Origin: Methylobacterium currus
GTDB taxonomy: Bacteria; Pseudomonadota; Alphaproteobacteria; Rhizobiales; Beijerinckiaceae
Assembly (NCBI RefSeq): GCF_003058325.1
Contig: NZ_CP028843.1
Coordinates: 332,501-396,500 of the forward strand
DNA length: 64,000 bases
Direction of reading: 5' to 3'
Every line of letters begins with the position of its first letter. Positions within the stretch are counted from its first letter, which is position 1. Shown in pieces: positions 27,294 to 35,102 of the stretch. The notes under the pieces are model-generated. The model saw only the letters and a list, made by a program, of their open reading frames with translations. It searched no databases and was not told where the DNA came from. The translations under genes were made by a program, and so were the position numbers.

Positions 27294-27842
27294 ATGATCC
27301 GTTGGCTCGCAGCCCTGGCGCTGTCCGTCGCCGCGTTCGGCTTCGCCGCCCCGGCGAGCGCCGCGCCCGACCAGAACACCGTCTATCTCGACACCAAGGA
27401 CGGCCGCGTCACCATCCAGCTGCGCCCCGACCTCGCACCCAAGCACGTCCAGCAGATCAAGACGCTGACGAAGCGCGGCTTCTACAACGGCATCGTCTTC
27501 CACCGCGTCATCGACGGCTTCATGGCCCAGACCGGCGACCCGACCGGCACCGGCATGGGCAAGTCCGACCTGCCGAACATCCCGGCGGAGTTCTCCAAGG
27601 CGCCGTTCAAGCGCGGCACCGTCGGCATGGCCCGCTCGCAGGACCCGAACTCGGCCAATTCCCAGTTCTTCATCTGCTTCGGCGACGCCTCGTTCCTCAA
27701 CAACCAGTACACGGTGGTGGGCGAGGTGACCTCGGGCATGGACGTGGTCGACAAGATCAAGAAGGGCTCGTCGGCCCAGAACGGCACCGTGCAGAGCCCG
27801 GACAAGATCGTCCGGATGAGCCTGGCGCAGGACGGCCAGTAA
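27294..27842 (+). CDS. ppiA: Periplasmic peptidyl-prolyl cis-trans isomerase (cyclophilin A type)
   Basis: The protein has 182 residues: a signal peptide MIRWLAALALSVAAFGFAAPASA and one cyclophilin domain. FYNGIVFHRVIDGFMAQTGDPTGTG holds the catalytic Arg of the FHR motif, and MARSQDPNSANSQFFICFGD follows. It should catalyse proline isomerisation during folding in the periplasm. An AGGAGA ribosome site precedes the ATG. A cytoplasmic paralog lies two genes downstream with an envelope protein gene in between, so one operon supplies both compartments. Confidence 0.95.
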   Translation: MIRWLAALALSVAAFGFAAPASAAPDQNTVYLDTKDGRVTIQLRPDLAPKHVQQIKTLTKRGFYNGIVFHRVIDGFMAQTGDPTGTGMGKSDLPNIPAEFSKAPFKRGTVGMARSQDPNSANSQFFICFGDASFLNNQYTVVGEVTSGMDVVDKIKKGSSAQNGTVQSPDKIVRMSLAQDGQ

Positions 27843-27846
27843 GGCC

Positions 27847-28350
27847 TTGCGCGGCGGGCGCTCGTCGAGCGGAATCGTGTCGAGCGGAATCTCGGCCGGC
27901 CTCGCGCTGACTGTCTCGGCCTCGCACGCCGCCGCGCAGTTCGACGTCTATGACAACCCCTCGGTGCTCTCGCTGCCGACGACCCTGCGGGCGACCGTGC
28001 GGGTGCCGGTGGCGAGCCCGCCGCCGGGGGCCGCCGACACCCTCGTCGACACCCTCGTGGCGCTCTATCCCCGGCTCGCCGCCTGCTGGCGCCCGCCGGC
28101 CGGCCTCGGGGCCGCCGCGATCACCGCGCGCTTCGCCCTGCGGCGGGACGGGAGCCTTCAGGGCACGCCGCGGATCACCTTCGCGCGCGTCGCGGATGAG
28201 CGCCGCACCGCCCTCGTCGCCGAGACTGTCTCGTCCCTCGCCCGCTGCACCCCGGCGCGGCTGACGGCGGGGCTCGGCGGCGCCGTCGCGGGGCGTCCCA
28301 TCGCCCTGCGTTTCGTCTACTCTGGTCCGAATCAAGGAGACCGACCATGA
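27847..28350 (+). CDS. Secreted TonB/TolA C-terminal-like protein
   Basis: This protein of up to 167 residues is exported (ISAGLALTVSASHAAAQ is the signal core). The mature part, about 130 residues, has the pattern of TonB/TolA C-terminal domains, with LAACWRPPAGLGAAAITARFALRRDGSLQGTPRI and a later Cys in SSLARCTP that could pair with the first. The start is uncertain: TTG at 27847 gives a signal with Arg residues, whereas GTG at 27877 is shorter. It begins 4 bp after ppiA and overlaps the next cyclophilin gene by ATGA, so it is translated as part of that operon. Confidence 0.7.
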   Translation: MRGGRSSSGIVSSGISAGLALTVSASHAAAQFDVYDNPSVLSLPTTLRATVRVPVASPPPGAADTLVDTLVALYPRLAACWRPPAGLGAAAITARFALRRDGSLQGTPRITFARVADERRTALVAETVSSLARCTPARLTAGLGGAVAGRPIALRFVYSGPNQGDRP

Positions 28351-28802
28351 CCGACAGCAACCGACTCGTGATGGAGACCAGCAAGGGCCGCGTGGTCATC
28401 GAACTGCGCCCCGACCTCGCCCCCAACCACGTCGAGCGGATCAAGACCCTCTCGCAGCAGGGCTTCTACGACGGCGTGCCGTTCCACCGCGTCATCGACG
28501 GCTTCATGGCCCAGACCGGCGACCCGACCGGCACCGGCACCGGCGGCTCCGACCTGCCGGACCTGAAGGCCGAGTTCAACGCCGAGCCGCACGTGCGCGG
28601 CACCTGCTCGATGGCCCGCACCAACTTCCCGCACTCGGCCAACTCGCAGTTCTTCATCTGCTTCGGCGACGCCAAGTTCCTCGACCGCCAGTACACGGTG
28701 TGGGGCAAGGTGGTCGAGGGCATGGAGGTGATCGACCAGATCAAGCGCGGCGAGCCGGTGCGCGATCCCGACACCATCACGTCGATGCGCGTCGAGGCGT
28801 AA
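28347..28802 (+). CDS. ppiB: Cytoplasmic peptidyl-prolyl cis-trans isomerase (cyclophilin B type)
   Basis: This 151-residue cyclophilin has no signal peptide. FYDGVPFHRVIDGFMAQTGDPTGTGTGG and the NFPHSANSQFFICFGD block carry the catalytic Arg and the binding Phe/Gln residues. It is nearly the same protein as the periplasmic enzyme two genes upstream, minus the leader, suggesting gene duplication within the operon. Its ATG overlaps the stop of the TolA-like gene. An inverted-repeat element follows and probably ends the transcript. Confidence 0.95.
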   Translation: MTDSNRLVMETSKGRVVIELRPDLAPNHVERIKTLSQQGFYDGVPFHRVIDGFMAQTGDPTGTGTGGSDLPDLKAEFNAEPHVRGTCSMARTNFPHSANSQFFICFGDAKFLDRQYTVWGKVVEGMEVIDQIKRGEPVRDPDTITSMRVEA

Positions 28803-28814
28803 GCCTGCACTTGA

Positions 28815-29004
28815 ACCCTCCCCCTTCTGCGGGGGAGGGTGGTCCCGGCGTCAGCAGGGGCCGGGCCGGGACGAAGTCCCGCAAGAGAGCCGGCGCGACG
28901 CTGATCCAGACGGCGCCCGTCAGGATGGTCGCGACCTCTCCGGAAGCGGCGTCCCCTCGCCCGGCCCGCTCCGCGGGACACCCTCACCCGCAGAGGGGGA
29001 GGGG
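28815..29004. repeat. 190-bp palindromic intergenic element
   Basis: The left end is a perfect hairpin, ACCCTCCCCC (28815-28824) with GGGGGAGGGT (28831-28840). The right end (about 28980-29003) is close to the reverse complement of the whole left end, sharing ACCCTC, CCCGCAGA and GGGGGAGGG. The interior has shorter stems such as GGGAC with GTCCC. There is no coding capacity. It lies between convergent ppiB and mobA and can also terminate both transcripts. Confidence 0.7.
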
Positions 29005-29016
29005 GAAACCAGTGCC

Positions 29017-29655
29017 TTACTGAATCGGCGTTCGACCCTCGCCTGCCACCAGCCGCTCCGCTGCGGCAAAGTCCGCCGGCGTGTTGAGGTTCAGGAACGG
29101 GTCCACCGGCTCGGTCTCCCAGGCCGCCTCCGCCGCGTTGTGCCGGGCGATCCACATGCCGACCCGCCGCAGGCCCCGCTCCACCAGGGCCGCCCGCAGG
29201 TCGTGGCGCAAGGACACCGCCCACAATCCGTTGACGAAGTGCAGCTGCCCGCCGGAGGCCGCGACCGCCATGTCCACGCCGTCGCGGGCACGCGCCGCGT
29301 GCAGGCGAGCGACGAAGTCGTCCGGCAGGAACGGCGTGTCGCCGGCGACGCTCGCGACGTAAGCCACGTCCGGGCGGTGCGCGGCGCAGAAATCGAGGGC
29401 GGCGAGCACGCCGGCGAGCGGCCCCGGCGCGTCGGGCACCGAATCCGGCACCACGAAGCCCGTGAAGGCGCGAAACCGGCCTGCATCGCCGTTGGCGTTG
29501 AGGATCAGGCCGGCAGAGCATTGCGGCCGCAGCCGCTCGGCCACCCGCTCGAGCAAGGTCCTGCCGCCGAGCCGGAGCAGCGGCTTGTCGCCGCCGCCCA
29601 TCCGGCGGGAGAGCCCGCCGGCCAGGATCACCCCGAGGGTCGGGGACGCGCTCAC
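29017..29655 (-). CDS. mobA: Molybdenum cofactor guanylyltransferase
   Basis: This 212-residue enzyme links GMP to molybdopterin to make the guanine dinucleotide cofactor used by many Mo and W enzymes. The N-terminal GVILAGGLSRRMGGGDKPLLRLGGRTLLE motif and VASVAGDTPFLPDD are diagnostic. GTG 29655 overlaps the TGA of the upstream Mrp gene (GTGA), so it is translationally coupled to it. It stands close to a Mop protein and an ABC importer that may bring in the metal oxyanion. Confidence 0.93.
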   Translation of the reverse strand: MSASPTLGVILAGGLSRRMGGGDKPLLRLGGRTLLERVAERLRPQCSAGLILNANGDAGRFRAFTGFVVPDSVPDAPGPLAGVLAALDFCAAHRPDVAYVASVAGDTPFLPDDFVARLHAARARDGVDMAVAASGGQLHFVNGLWAVSLRHDLRAALVERGLRRVGMWIARHNAAEAAWETEPVDPFLNLNTPADFAAAERLVAGEGRTPIQ

Positions 29656-30803
29656 TCGATCACGATCCGGGGCGCCGGGCGCGGGCCGGCGCCGCCGCTG
29701 AGATTGGCCCAGAGGCTGGCGGCGATCGCCCGGTAGGCGGCGGCCTGCGGCCCGTCCGGATCGACCGCCACGACGGGACGGCCGGAATCGGAGGATTCGC
29801 GGATCGTCATGTTGAGCGGCACCTCGCCGAGGAACGGCACGCCGAGGGTCTCGGCCTCGTGGCGGGCGCCGCCATGGCCGAAGATGTGCGAGGTGCCGCC
29901 GCAATGCGGGCAGACGAAGGTCGCCATGTTCTCGACCACGCCGAGGATCGGCACCTCGACCCGGCGGAACATCGTCACCGCCCGGCGCGCGTCGATCAGC
30001 GCGAGGTCCTGCGGCGTCGAGACGATCACCGCCCCGGCCAGGGGCGTCGCCTGCGCCAGCGTCAGCTGCGCGTCGCCGGTGCCGGGGGGCATGTCGACGA
30101 TCAAGACGTCGAGCTCGCCCCAGGCGACCTCGCGCAGGAGCTGGGTCAGGGCCGATTGCACCATCGGGCCGCGCCAGATCATCGCCGTGTCGGCGGAGAT
30201 CAGGAAGCCGATCGACATCACCGCGAGGCCGTAGCCGTTGAGCGGCACGATGCGCTGGCCTTGCGGCGTGTTGATCGTCTCCGGCTTGCGGTCGAGGCCG
30301 AAGAGCTTCGGGACCGAGGGGCCGTAGATGTCGGCGTCGAGCAGGCCGACCTTGAGACCTTGCGCCCGAAGCGCCAGGGCGAGGTTGCAGGCGGTGGTCG
30401 ATTTGCCGACGCCGCCCTTGCCCGAGGCCACCGCCACGATGTGGCGCACGCCCGGCAGGGCCGGGCCGGGCCGGGGACCGCCCTGAGCGCCACCCTGGGG
30501 GCCGGGCGCGGCGGGGCGCGGGGCCCGGCCGGCACCAGGTCCGGCACTCGGTCCGCGCTCGGCGGTGAGGCTCGCGAGCGCCGCCTTGACGCCGGGAACT
30601 TTCAGGACCGCGATCTCGGCCGCCTGCCGCACCGCCTCGAAGGCCTTGGCCTCCGGCGGCGCGATGCCGATCGAGAAGACCACCCGGCCCGAAGGATCGA
30701 TGACGATCTCCGACAGGCGGCCGGAGGCCGGCAGGCTGGTCCCCGCCGCATCGACCGTCACGCCCGCGAGCGCCTTCAGCACGTCGTCCCGGGTGATCGC
30801 CAC
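29652..30803 (-). CDS. apbC: Iron-sulfur cluster carrier protein, Mrp/ApbC/NBP35 P-loop ATPase
   Basis: This 383-residue protein has an N-terminal MIP18/DUF59 domain (about 1-85), a Pro/Gly-rich linker and the Mrp ATPase. The ATPase has the deviant Walker A motif SGKGGVGKSTTACNLA, LLDADIYGPSVPKLFG, DMPPGTGDAQLTLAQ, and the metal-binding CPHC pair in ATFVCPHCGG. It carries and delivers Fe-S clusters to apoproteins in the cytoplasm. GTG 30803 is preferred because the longer frame adds only low-complexity residues. It overlaps mobA by 4 bp, so cofactor and cluster assembly are expressed together. Confidence 0.94.
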   Translation of the reverse strand: MAITRDDVLKALAGVTVDAAGTSLPASGRLSEIVIDPSGRVVFSIGIAPPEAKAFEAVRQAAEIAVLKVPGVKAALASLTAERGPSAGPGAGRAPRPAAPGPQGGAQGGPRPGPALPGVRHIVAVASGKGGVGKSTTACNLALALRAQGLKVGLLDADIYGPSVPKLFGLDRKPETINTPQGQRIVPLNGYGLAVMSIGFLISADTAMIWRGPMVQSALTQLLREVAWGELDVLIVDMPPGTGDAQLTLAQATPLAGAVIVSTPQDLALIDARRAVTMFRRVEVPILGVVENMATFVCPHCGGTSHIFGHGGARHEAETLGVPFLGEVPLNMTIRESSDSGRPVVAVDPDGPQAAAYRAIAASLWANLSGGAGPRPAPRIVIE

Positions 30804-30927
30804 GTCGCCTCGCTCCTCATCCGCGGATCGTCTCTCCGGGTCATGTAACCCTTGCGCCGGGAAACGCCAGCGCGGCGGGGGCGGCCATCGGTGGGGGGAC
30901 CGTGGGGTGCGGGCCTCGCGGGCCGGT

Positions 30928-31108
30928 TTCCCGCTCTCGAGCGCCGGCTGCAGCGAGATCCTGCGCGGCGGCACCTCTACGGGCCCGCTTCGCCGACGCG
31001 GTGCGCCTCGCCGCCGAAGCCCGGGGCGAGGACCCGTTCGGCTACCGGGTTGAGTTCGTCAACCTCGCCCGGGCCGCCGAGACCGCCACGGCTCTGGCGC
31101 CGCGCTGA
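30928..31108 (+). pseudogene. C-terminal remnant of a YfbK-like von Willebrand factor A protein
   Basis: The last 42 codons before 31108 read RFADAVRLAAEARGEDPFGYRVEFVNLARAAE, which strongly resembles the C-terminal DUF3520 tail of YfbK-type VWA proteins (usual form RGEDPFGYRAEF). Just upstream, in another frame, FPLSSAGCSEILRGGT resembles the preceding family segment. So a frameshift separates them, and the VWA domain itself (several hundred codons) is missing. It sits between the divergent starts of apbC and the end of the ABC operon, so it is likely a leftover of a deletion. The similarity is from memory and should be checked. Confidence 0.5.
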
Positions 31109-31111
31109 CGC

Positions 31112-31882
31112 CTATCCCGGCAGGAAGGCTCGCGCGCCGGTGCCGGCGTCCCGCACCTCCTCGACCGGCGCGCCGTAGAGCCGGCTCAGGGCGGGGGCGT
31201 CCAGCACCTCCGCCACCGGGCCGGCGGCGAGGGCCAAGCCGCCGCGCAGGAGGAGCGCCCGGTCGGCGTAGCGGGCGGCCTGGTTGGGGTCGTGGGTGGT
31301 GAAGAGGAGGCCGAGCCCGTCGGCGCGCAGGCGCAGGATCTCGGCCATCACCCGGCCCTGGTTGCCGAAGTCGAGGCTCGCCGTCGGCTCGTCGAGGACC
31401 ACGATGCGCGGCTCCTGGGCGAGGGCCCGGGCGACCAGCACCAATTGGCGCTCGCCGCCCGAGAGCCGCGTCACCGGGCGCTCGGCGAGGTGGGCGATGC
31501 CCATCCGGGCGAGCGCGCTCTCCGCCGCCGCGTGGTCGGCGCGCGAGGGGGCGGAGAGCAGGCCGGTGCAGCTGGTGCGCCCCATCAGCACCACGGCGCG
31601 GGCCGTGAACGCGAAGGCGCTGGCGCCGGCCTGCGGCACGTAAGCCATCGCCCGCGCGCGCTCCCGGGCCGTCAGCTCGCCGAGCGGCCGGCCCTCGATC
31701 CGGATCGTGCCACCGAGCGCCGGCAGCAGCCCGAGCAGGGTCTTCAGGAGCGTCGTCTTGCCGCCGCCGTTCGGCCCGAGCAGCGCCAGGGCCTCGCCGG
31801 CGGCGAGATGCACCGAGAGGCCGCTCCCGATCTCCCGGCCCGGATAGCCGAAGGCCAGGTCCTGCGTGTCGAGCAGCGTCAC
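31112..31882 (-). CDS. ABC transporter ATP-binding protein, BtuD/FecE class
   Basis: This 256-residue ATPase has Walker A GPNGGGKTTLLKTLL, the Q-loop in YVPQAG, signature LSGGERQLVLVARALA, Walker B RIVVLDEPTASLDF and the switch His in TTHDPNQA. It drives the FecCD-type permease encoded upstream, which it overlaps by GTGA. By neighbourhood (mobA, mop) and by similarity of layout to the MolBCA system of Haemophilus, the importer may carry molybdate or tungstate. Iron complexes or cobalamin are the alternatives for this class. Confidence 0.9.
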   Translation of the reverse strand: MTLLDTQDLAFGYPGREIGSGLSVHLAAGEALALLGPNGGGKTTLLKTLLGLLPALGGTIRIEGRPLGELTARERARAMAYVPQAGASAFAFTARAVVLMGRTSCTGLLSAPSRADHAAAESALARMGIAHLAERPVTRLSGGERQLVLVARALAQEPRIVVLDEPTASLDFGNQGRVMAEILRLRADGLGLLFTTHDPNQAARYADRALLLRGGLALAAGPVAEVLDAPALSRLYGAPVEEVRDAGTGARAFLPG

Positions 31883-32928
31883 GACCAGTCGCGCTCCGCC
31901 CGGGCGAGCAGCCACAGGAAGACCGGCGTGCCGACGAAGGCGGTGAGGATGCCGAGCGGCACCTCGACCGGGGCCACGGTACGCGCGAGCGTGTCGATGG
32001 TGAGCAGCGTGCCGGCGCCCAGCAAAGCCGCGGTCGGGATCAGCCGGCCGAAGCCGGGGCCGACCAGGAAGCGGGCGAGGTGCGGCACCACCAGCCCGAC
32101 CCAGCCGACGATGCCGGCCGCCGCCACGCTCGCCGCGGTGACGAGGGTCGCGGCCGCCACCACCGCGACGCGCAAGGGGCCGGTGGCGAGGCCGAGCGAG
32201 CGCGCCTCCTCGTCCGGCAGGGACAGGACGTCGAGGCGCCAGCGCAAGGTGAGCAGGAGCCCGGTGCCGAGGACGACCGGACCGGCGAGCGGCAGGAGGT
32301 CGGAGGGATGCATCCCCGACAGGCTGCCGAGCAGCCAGAAGGTCATCGCCGGGAGCTGGTTGTAGGGATCGGCGAGGAACTTGATGAGCCCGACCCCGGC
32401 CCCGAGGAGCGAGCCGATGACGATTCCGGCGAGCACCAGCACCAGCACCGGGTCGCGCCCCGACAGGGCGGCGCCGAGCGCGTAGACGCAGGCGACCGCG
32501 CCGAGCCCGCCCGCGAAGGCCAGGCCCTCGATCGCGAGCACGCCGAGGGAGAGCCAGATGCCGAGGACCGCGCCGAGGGCCGCCCCGGACGAGGCGCCGA
32601 GGATGTCGGGCGAGACGAGGGGATTGCGGAAGAGTCCCTGGAACGCGGCGCCGGCGACCGAGAGCGCGGCGCCGATCAGGATCGCGGCGGCGATGCGGGG
32701 GCCGCGGATCTGCAGGACCACCGCCTCGACCGCCGGCGCCACGTCCGGCGCGTGGCCGGTGAGGCGGGCGACGAGCACCCGGGCGACGTCGAGGAGCGAG
32801 ACCGGATAGCGCCCGACCCCGAAGGCGAGGGCGGCGGCGAGCATCAGGGCGAGGAGCGCGAGCCACGGCCCTCCGAGCCGGGCGGCGCGGGCGCCGGCAA
32901 AGGCGATGGCATGAGCGATGCCGCTCAC
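31879..32928 (-). CDS. ABC transporter permease, FecCD/BtuC class
   Basis: This 349-residue permease has about ten membrane helices. Class markers are ILIGAALSVAGAAFQGLFRNPLVSPDILGASSGAALGA, the GxxF-like coupling segment DEEARSLGL, and VGLVVPHLARFLVGP. It forms the homodimeric pore of the importer. The GTG at 32928 overlaps the TGA of the binding-protein gene, and its own stop overlaps the ATPase start, so the three genes are coupled. The long frame to 33234 is a shadow of the upstream gene. Confidence 0.92.
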   Translation of the reverse strand: MSGIAHAIAFAGARAARLGGPWLALLALMLAAALAFGVGRYPVSLLDVARVLVARLTGHAPDVAPAVEAVVLQIRGPRIAAAILIGAALSVAGAAFQGLFRNPLVSPDILGASSGAALGAVLGIWLSLGVLAIEGLAFAGGLGAVACVYALGAALSGRDPVLVLVLAGIVIGSLLGAGVGLIKFLADPYNQLPAMTFWLLGSLSGMHPSDLLPLAGPVVLGTGLLLTLRWRLDVLSLPDEEARSLGLATGPLRVAVVAAATLVTAASVAAAGIVGWVGLVVPHLARFLVGPGFGRLIPTAALLGAGTLLTIDTLARTVAPVEVPLGILTAFVGTPVFLWLLARAERDWS

Positions 32929-34016
32929 AGGGCTCCCGCCAGCACGCGGTCGAGGGCCGCATCGTCCGGCGTCACGTGGTAGAGCCGGCCATGGAGATCG
33001 CGGGCGACCGCCCGGATGTCCTCCGGGAATCGCGCCGGGTAGAGGATCTTGCCCAGCCACCACAGGCCGAGGAGCCGGTTGACCGAGGGCGGGAAATCGA
33101 CCCAGCCGAAGGGGAGCGACGGGCTCACATGCAGGCGGTTCGCCGCCAGGGCCGGCGTCGCCTGCCACAGGGGATCCTGAAGCGCCGCCGCCGCGAAGGC
33201 CGGATCGAGGGCGACGATCACCTCGGGCGCCCAAGCCACCACGTCCTCCGGCGACACCTGGGCCAGGCTGCCGCCGGGGCCCGCGACGTTGACGGCGCCC
33301 ATGAGCGCCAGCGCCTCGACGTTGATCGAGCCCTGGCGCGCCGTCTCGAGCCCGCGGGGTCCGCGGGCGAGGTAGACGCGGGGGCGCTCGCCCTCCGGCA
33401 CCCGGGCGACGCGCTCGCGCACCGTCGCGAGGATACCTTCGCTCAAGGTCGCCAGGGGTTCGGCGTCGCGCCCGATCAGGCGTCCGAGGCTGCGATACGT
33501 CGCGGGCGCGGCCGCGAGCCGGCCGTCGAGGAGGGCGTAGGGGATGCCGGTCTGGTCCTGCACCCGGTCGGCGAGCGAGCGGTAGGTCTCGGCGGTCGAG
33601 CCGACATCGAGGATCAGATCGGGCTTCGACGCCAGCACCGCTTCGAGGTTGGCGGTGTTGCCGCGCCCGGTGAGCCGGCCGACCTCCGGCAGCTCGGCCG
33701 CCCGGGCAGACAGATAGGGCTTCTCCGCCGGGCGGATCGCCCGCGGCCAGCCGAGCAGCAGGTCGGGCGCCAGGGTGTAGAGCAGGATCGCCGCCGGGGG
33801 GCCGGCGGGAAACACCCGGGCGACCGGTGTGCGCAACCTATCGAGGACCCGGCCGGCATCGTCCCGCAGGCCCTGGTCCCGCAGGCCCTGGTCCCGCAGG
33901 TCTTGGACCCGCAGGTCTTGGACCCGAAGACCTTGCGCGGCGCGTGCAGGCCGCGCCAGCGCGAGGGCCGCCGAGCCGAGGAGCAGGGAGCGCCGGTCGG
34001 GCCGCATCATCGTCAA
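32925..34016 (-). CDS. ABC transporter substrate-binding protein, helical-backbone (FecB/BtuF/MolA-like)
   Basis: This 363-residue protein has a twin-arginine-like signal (RPDRRSLLLGSAALALARPARA). An unusual tail of five 5-residue repeats follows (LRVQD twice, LRDQG twice, LRDDA), then a class III binding fold: PDLILDVGSTAETYRSLADRVQDQTGIPYALLDGR, and a C-terminal lobe starting GSINVEALALMGAVN. It should deliver ligand to the overlapping permease. The adjacent Mop gene and nearby mobA make molybdate or tungstate plausible. It lies 4 bp from the Mop gene stop region, so mop-binding protein-permease-ATPase form one leftward unit. Confidence 0.88.
   Translation of the reverse strand: MTMMRPDRRSLLLGSAALALARPARAAQGLRVQDLRVQDLRDQGLRDQGLRDDAGRVLDRLRTPVARVFPAGPPAAILLYTLAPDLLLGWPRAIRPAEKPYLSARAAELPEVGRLTGRGNTANLEAVLASKPDLILDVGSTAETYRSLADRVQDQTGIPYALLDGRLAAAPATYRSLGRLIGRDAEPLATLSEGILATVRERVARVPEGERPRVYLARGPRGLETARQGSINVEALALMGAVNVAGPGGSLAQVSPEDVVAWAPEVIVALDPAFAAAALQDPLWQATPALAANRLHVSPSLPFGWVDFPPSVNRLLGLWWLGKILYPARFPEDIRAVARDLHGRLYHVTPDDAALDRVLAGAL
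33861..33935 (-). repeat. Five tandem 15-bp repeats inside the binding-protein gene
   Basis: Units begin at 33861, 33876, 33891, 33906 and 33921. The two leftmost are identical (GTCCCGCAGGCCCTG), the next two differ by C-to-T changes, and the last has further changes. They encode a run of LR(V/D)Q(D/G) units directly after the predicted signal cleavage site. The unit length preserves frame, so copy number can vary without breaking the gene. Confidence 0.92.
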
Positions 34017-34020
34017 AAAA

Positions 34021-34230
34021 TCAGTCCGTCGCGATCATCACGTCGCTGGACTTGATCACCGCCTTCACGCTCTTGCCGGGCGCCAGCCCCAGCTCGTCGG
34101 CGGATTCGTTGGTGATCGCCGCGGTCACGACCTGCCCGCCGGCGAGCTCGACCCGGATATGGGCGGTGGTGGCGCCCTTCTTGACCTCGACGACCTTGCC
34201 GTCGAGCTGGTTGCGCGCGCTGATCTTCAT
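34021..34230 (-). CDS. mop: Molybdenum-pterin-binding Mop protein (single TOBE domain)
   Basis: The protein has 69 residues. The Mop/TOBE domain is complete: MKISARNQLDGKVVEVKKGATTAHIRVELAGGQVVTAAITNESADELGLAPGKSVKAVIKSSDVMIA shows the RNQL and KGATTAHV-like signature. Hexamers of such proteins bind and buffer molybdate or tungstate in the cytoplasm. It lies just upstream of, and in line with, the ABC importer genes, supporting oxyanion transport as their job. Confidence 0.94.
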   Translation of the reverse strand: MKISARNQLDGKVVEVKKGATTAHIRVELAGGQVVTAAITNESADELGLAPGKSVKAVIKSSDVMIATD

Positions 34231-34442
34231 CGAAGGGTCTCCCCGTCCCGCATCGCGGCGACGTGACGGCGCCGCCCTGGCCGCACAGATAGTCGTCCCG
34301 TCCCGTCCCGGCGAGCCGTCCGCGCGGAATTCACGGCCGAGTTTCGATGGCGGGGAACCGAAACCAAAGCCGGAATCGTCCGTTGACGTGCAGCTTCGAG
34401 CGGGTCCGCCCGCTCGTCACAGGTTCGAGGGAGATCGACGAG

Positions 34443-34952
34443 ATGCATCAGGGCAGCCACCGCGACCATGAGGGCGCAAAGAAGCTCTTCGCGATGATCA
34501 AGGACGTGAAGGTCGCGATGATGACCACGGCCGATTCCGACGGCCAGCTGCGCAGCCGCCCGATGTGGAATCAGGACGCGGACGAGAACGGCGACCTGTG
34601 GTTCTTCGTCAAGCAGGATGCGCCGGTGACCAGCGAGATCGGCCGCGACAACCAGGTCAACCTGGCCTATGCCGATCCGTCGAACCAGAACTACGTCTCG
34701 GTGTCGGGCAAGGCCGAGATCGTGCGCGACAAGGCGCAGATCGAGGCCAAGTGGAGCGAGGGCCTGAAGACCTGGTTCCCCGGCGGCAAGGACGATCCGT
34801 CGATCGCGCTGATCCGCGTCCATCCCGAGAAGGGCGAGTACTGGGACAGCCCGAACGCCACGATGCTGCACCTCTACGGCTACGTGAAGGCGGCGGTGAC
34901 CGGCGAGTCGCCGAAGACCGAGAAGAAGGCGGTCGACCTCGGCGCCCGCTGA
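34443..34952 (+). CDS. Pyridoxamine 5'-phosphate oxidase-like general stress protein
   Basis: This 169-residue protein has the split-barrel flavin-binding fold of the general stress protein 26 type: KDVKVAMMTTADSDGQLRSRPM, LWFFVKQDAP, VNLAYADPSNQNYVSVSGKAEI and the C-terminal WFPGGKDDPSIALIRVHPEKGEYWDSP. Relatives bind FMN, FAD or F420; the substrate is unknown and stress association is from family members. ATG 34443 has GGGAG upstream. It is a single gene, divergent from mop. Confidence 0.9.
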   Translation: MHQGSHRDHEGAKKLFAMIKDVKVAMMTTADSDGQLRSRPMWNQDADENGDLWFFVKQDAPVTSEIGRDNQVNLAYADPSNQNYVSVSGKAEIVRDKAQIEAKWSEGLKTWFPGGKDDPSIALIRVHPEKGEYWDSPNATMLHLYGYVKAAVTGESPKTEKKAVDLGAR

Positions 34953-35102
34953 GAATTGCGCCTAGGACAGGGCCGGCGGTTGAGCTTGATGCTTGACTCG
35001 GCGGCCCGAACCGTGCCGGCTTCCCACCCTCCGTCGCCCCGCCCGAGGGGCGACGGTCCGGCCGCCCGCAGGAGGCGGTCCTGAACCAGGCAGGCACGGG
35101 CG

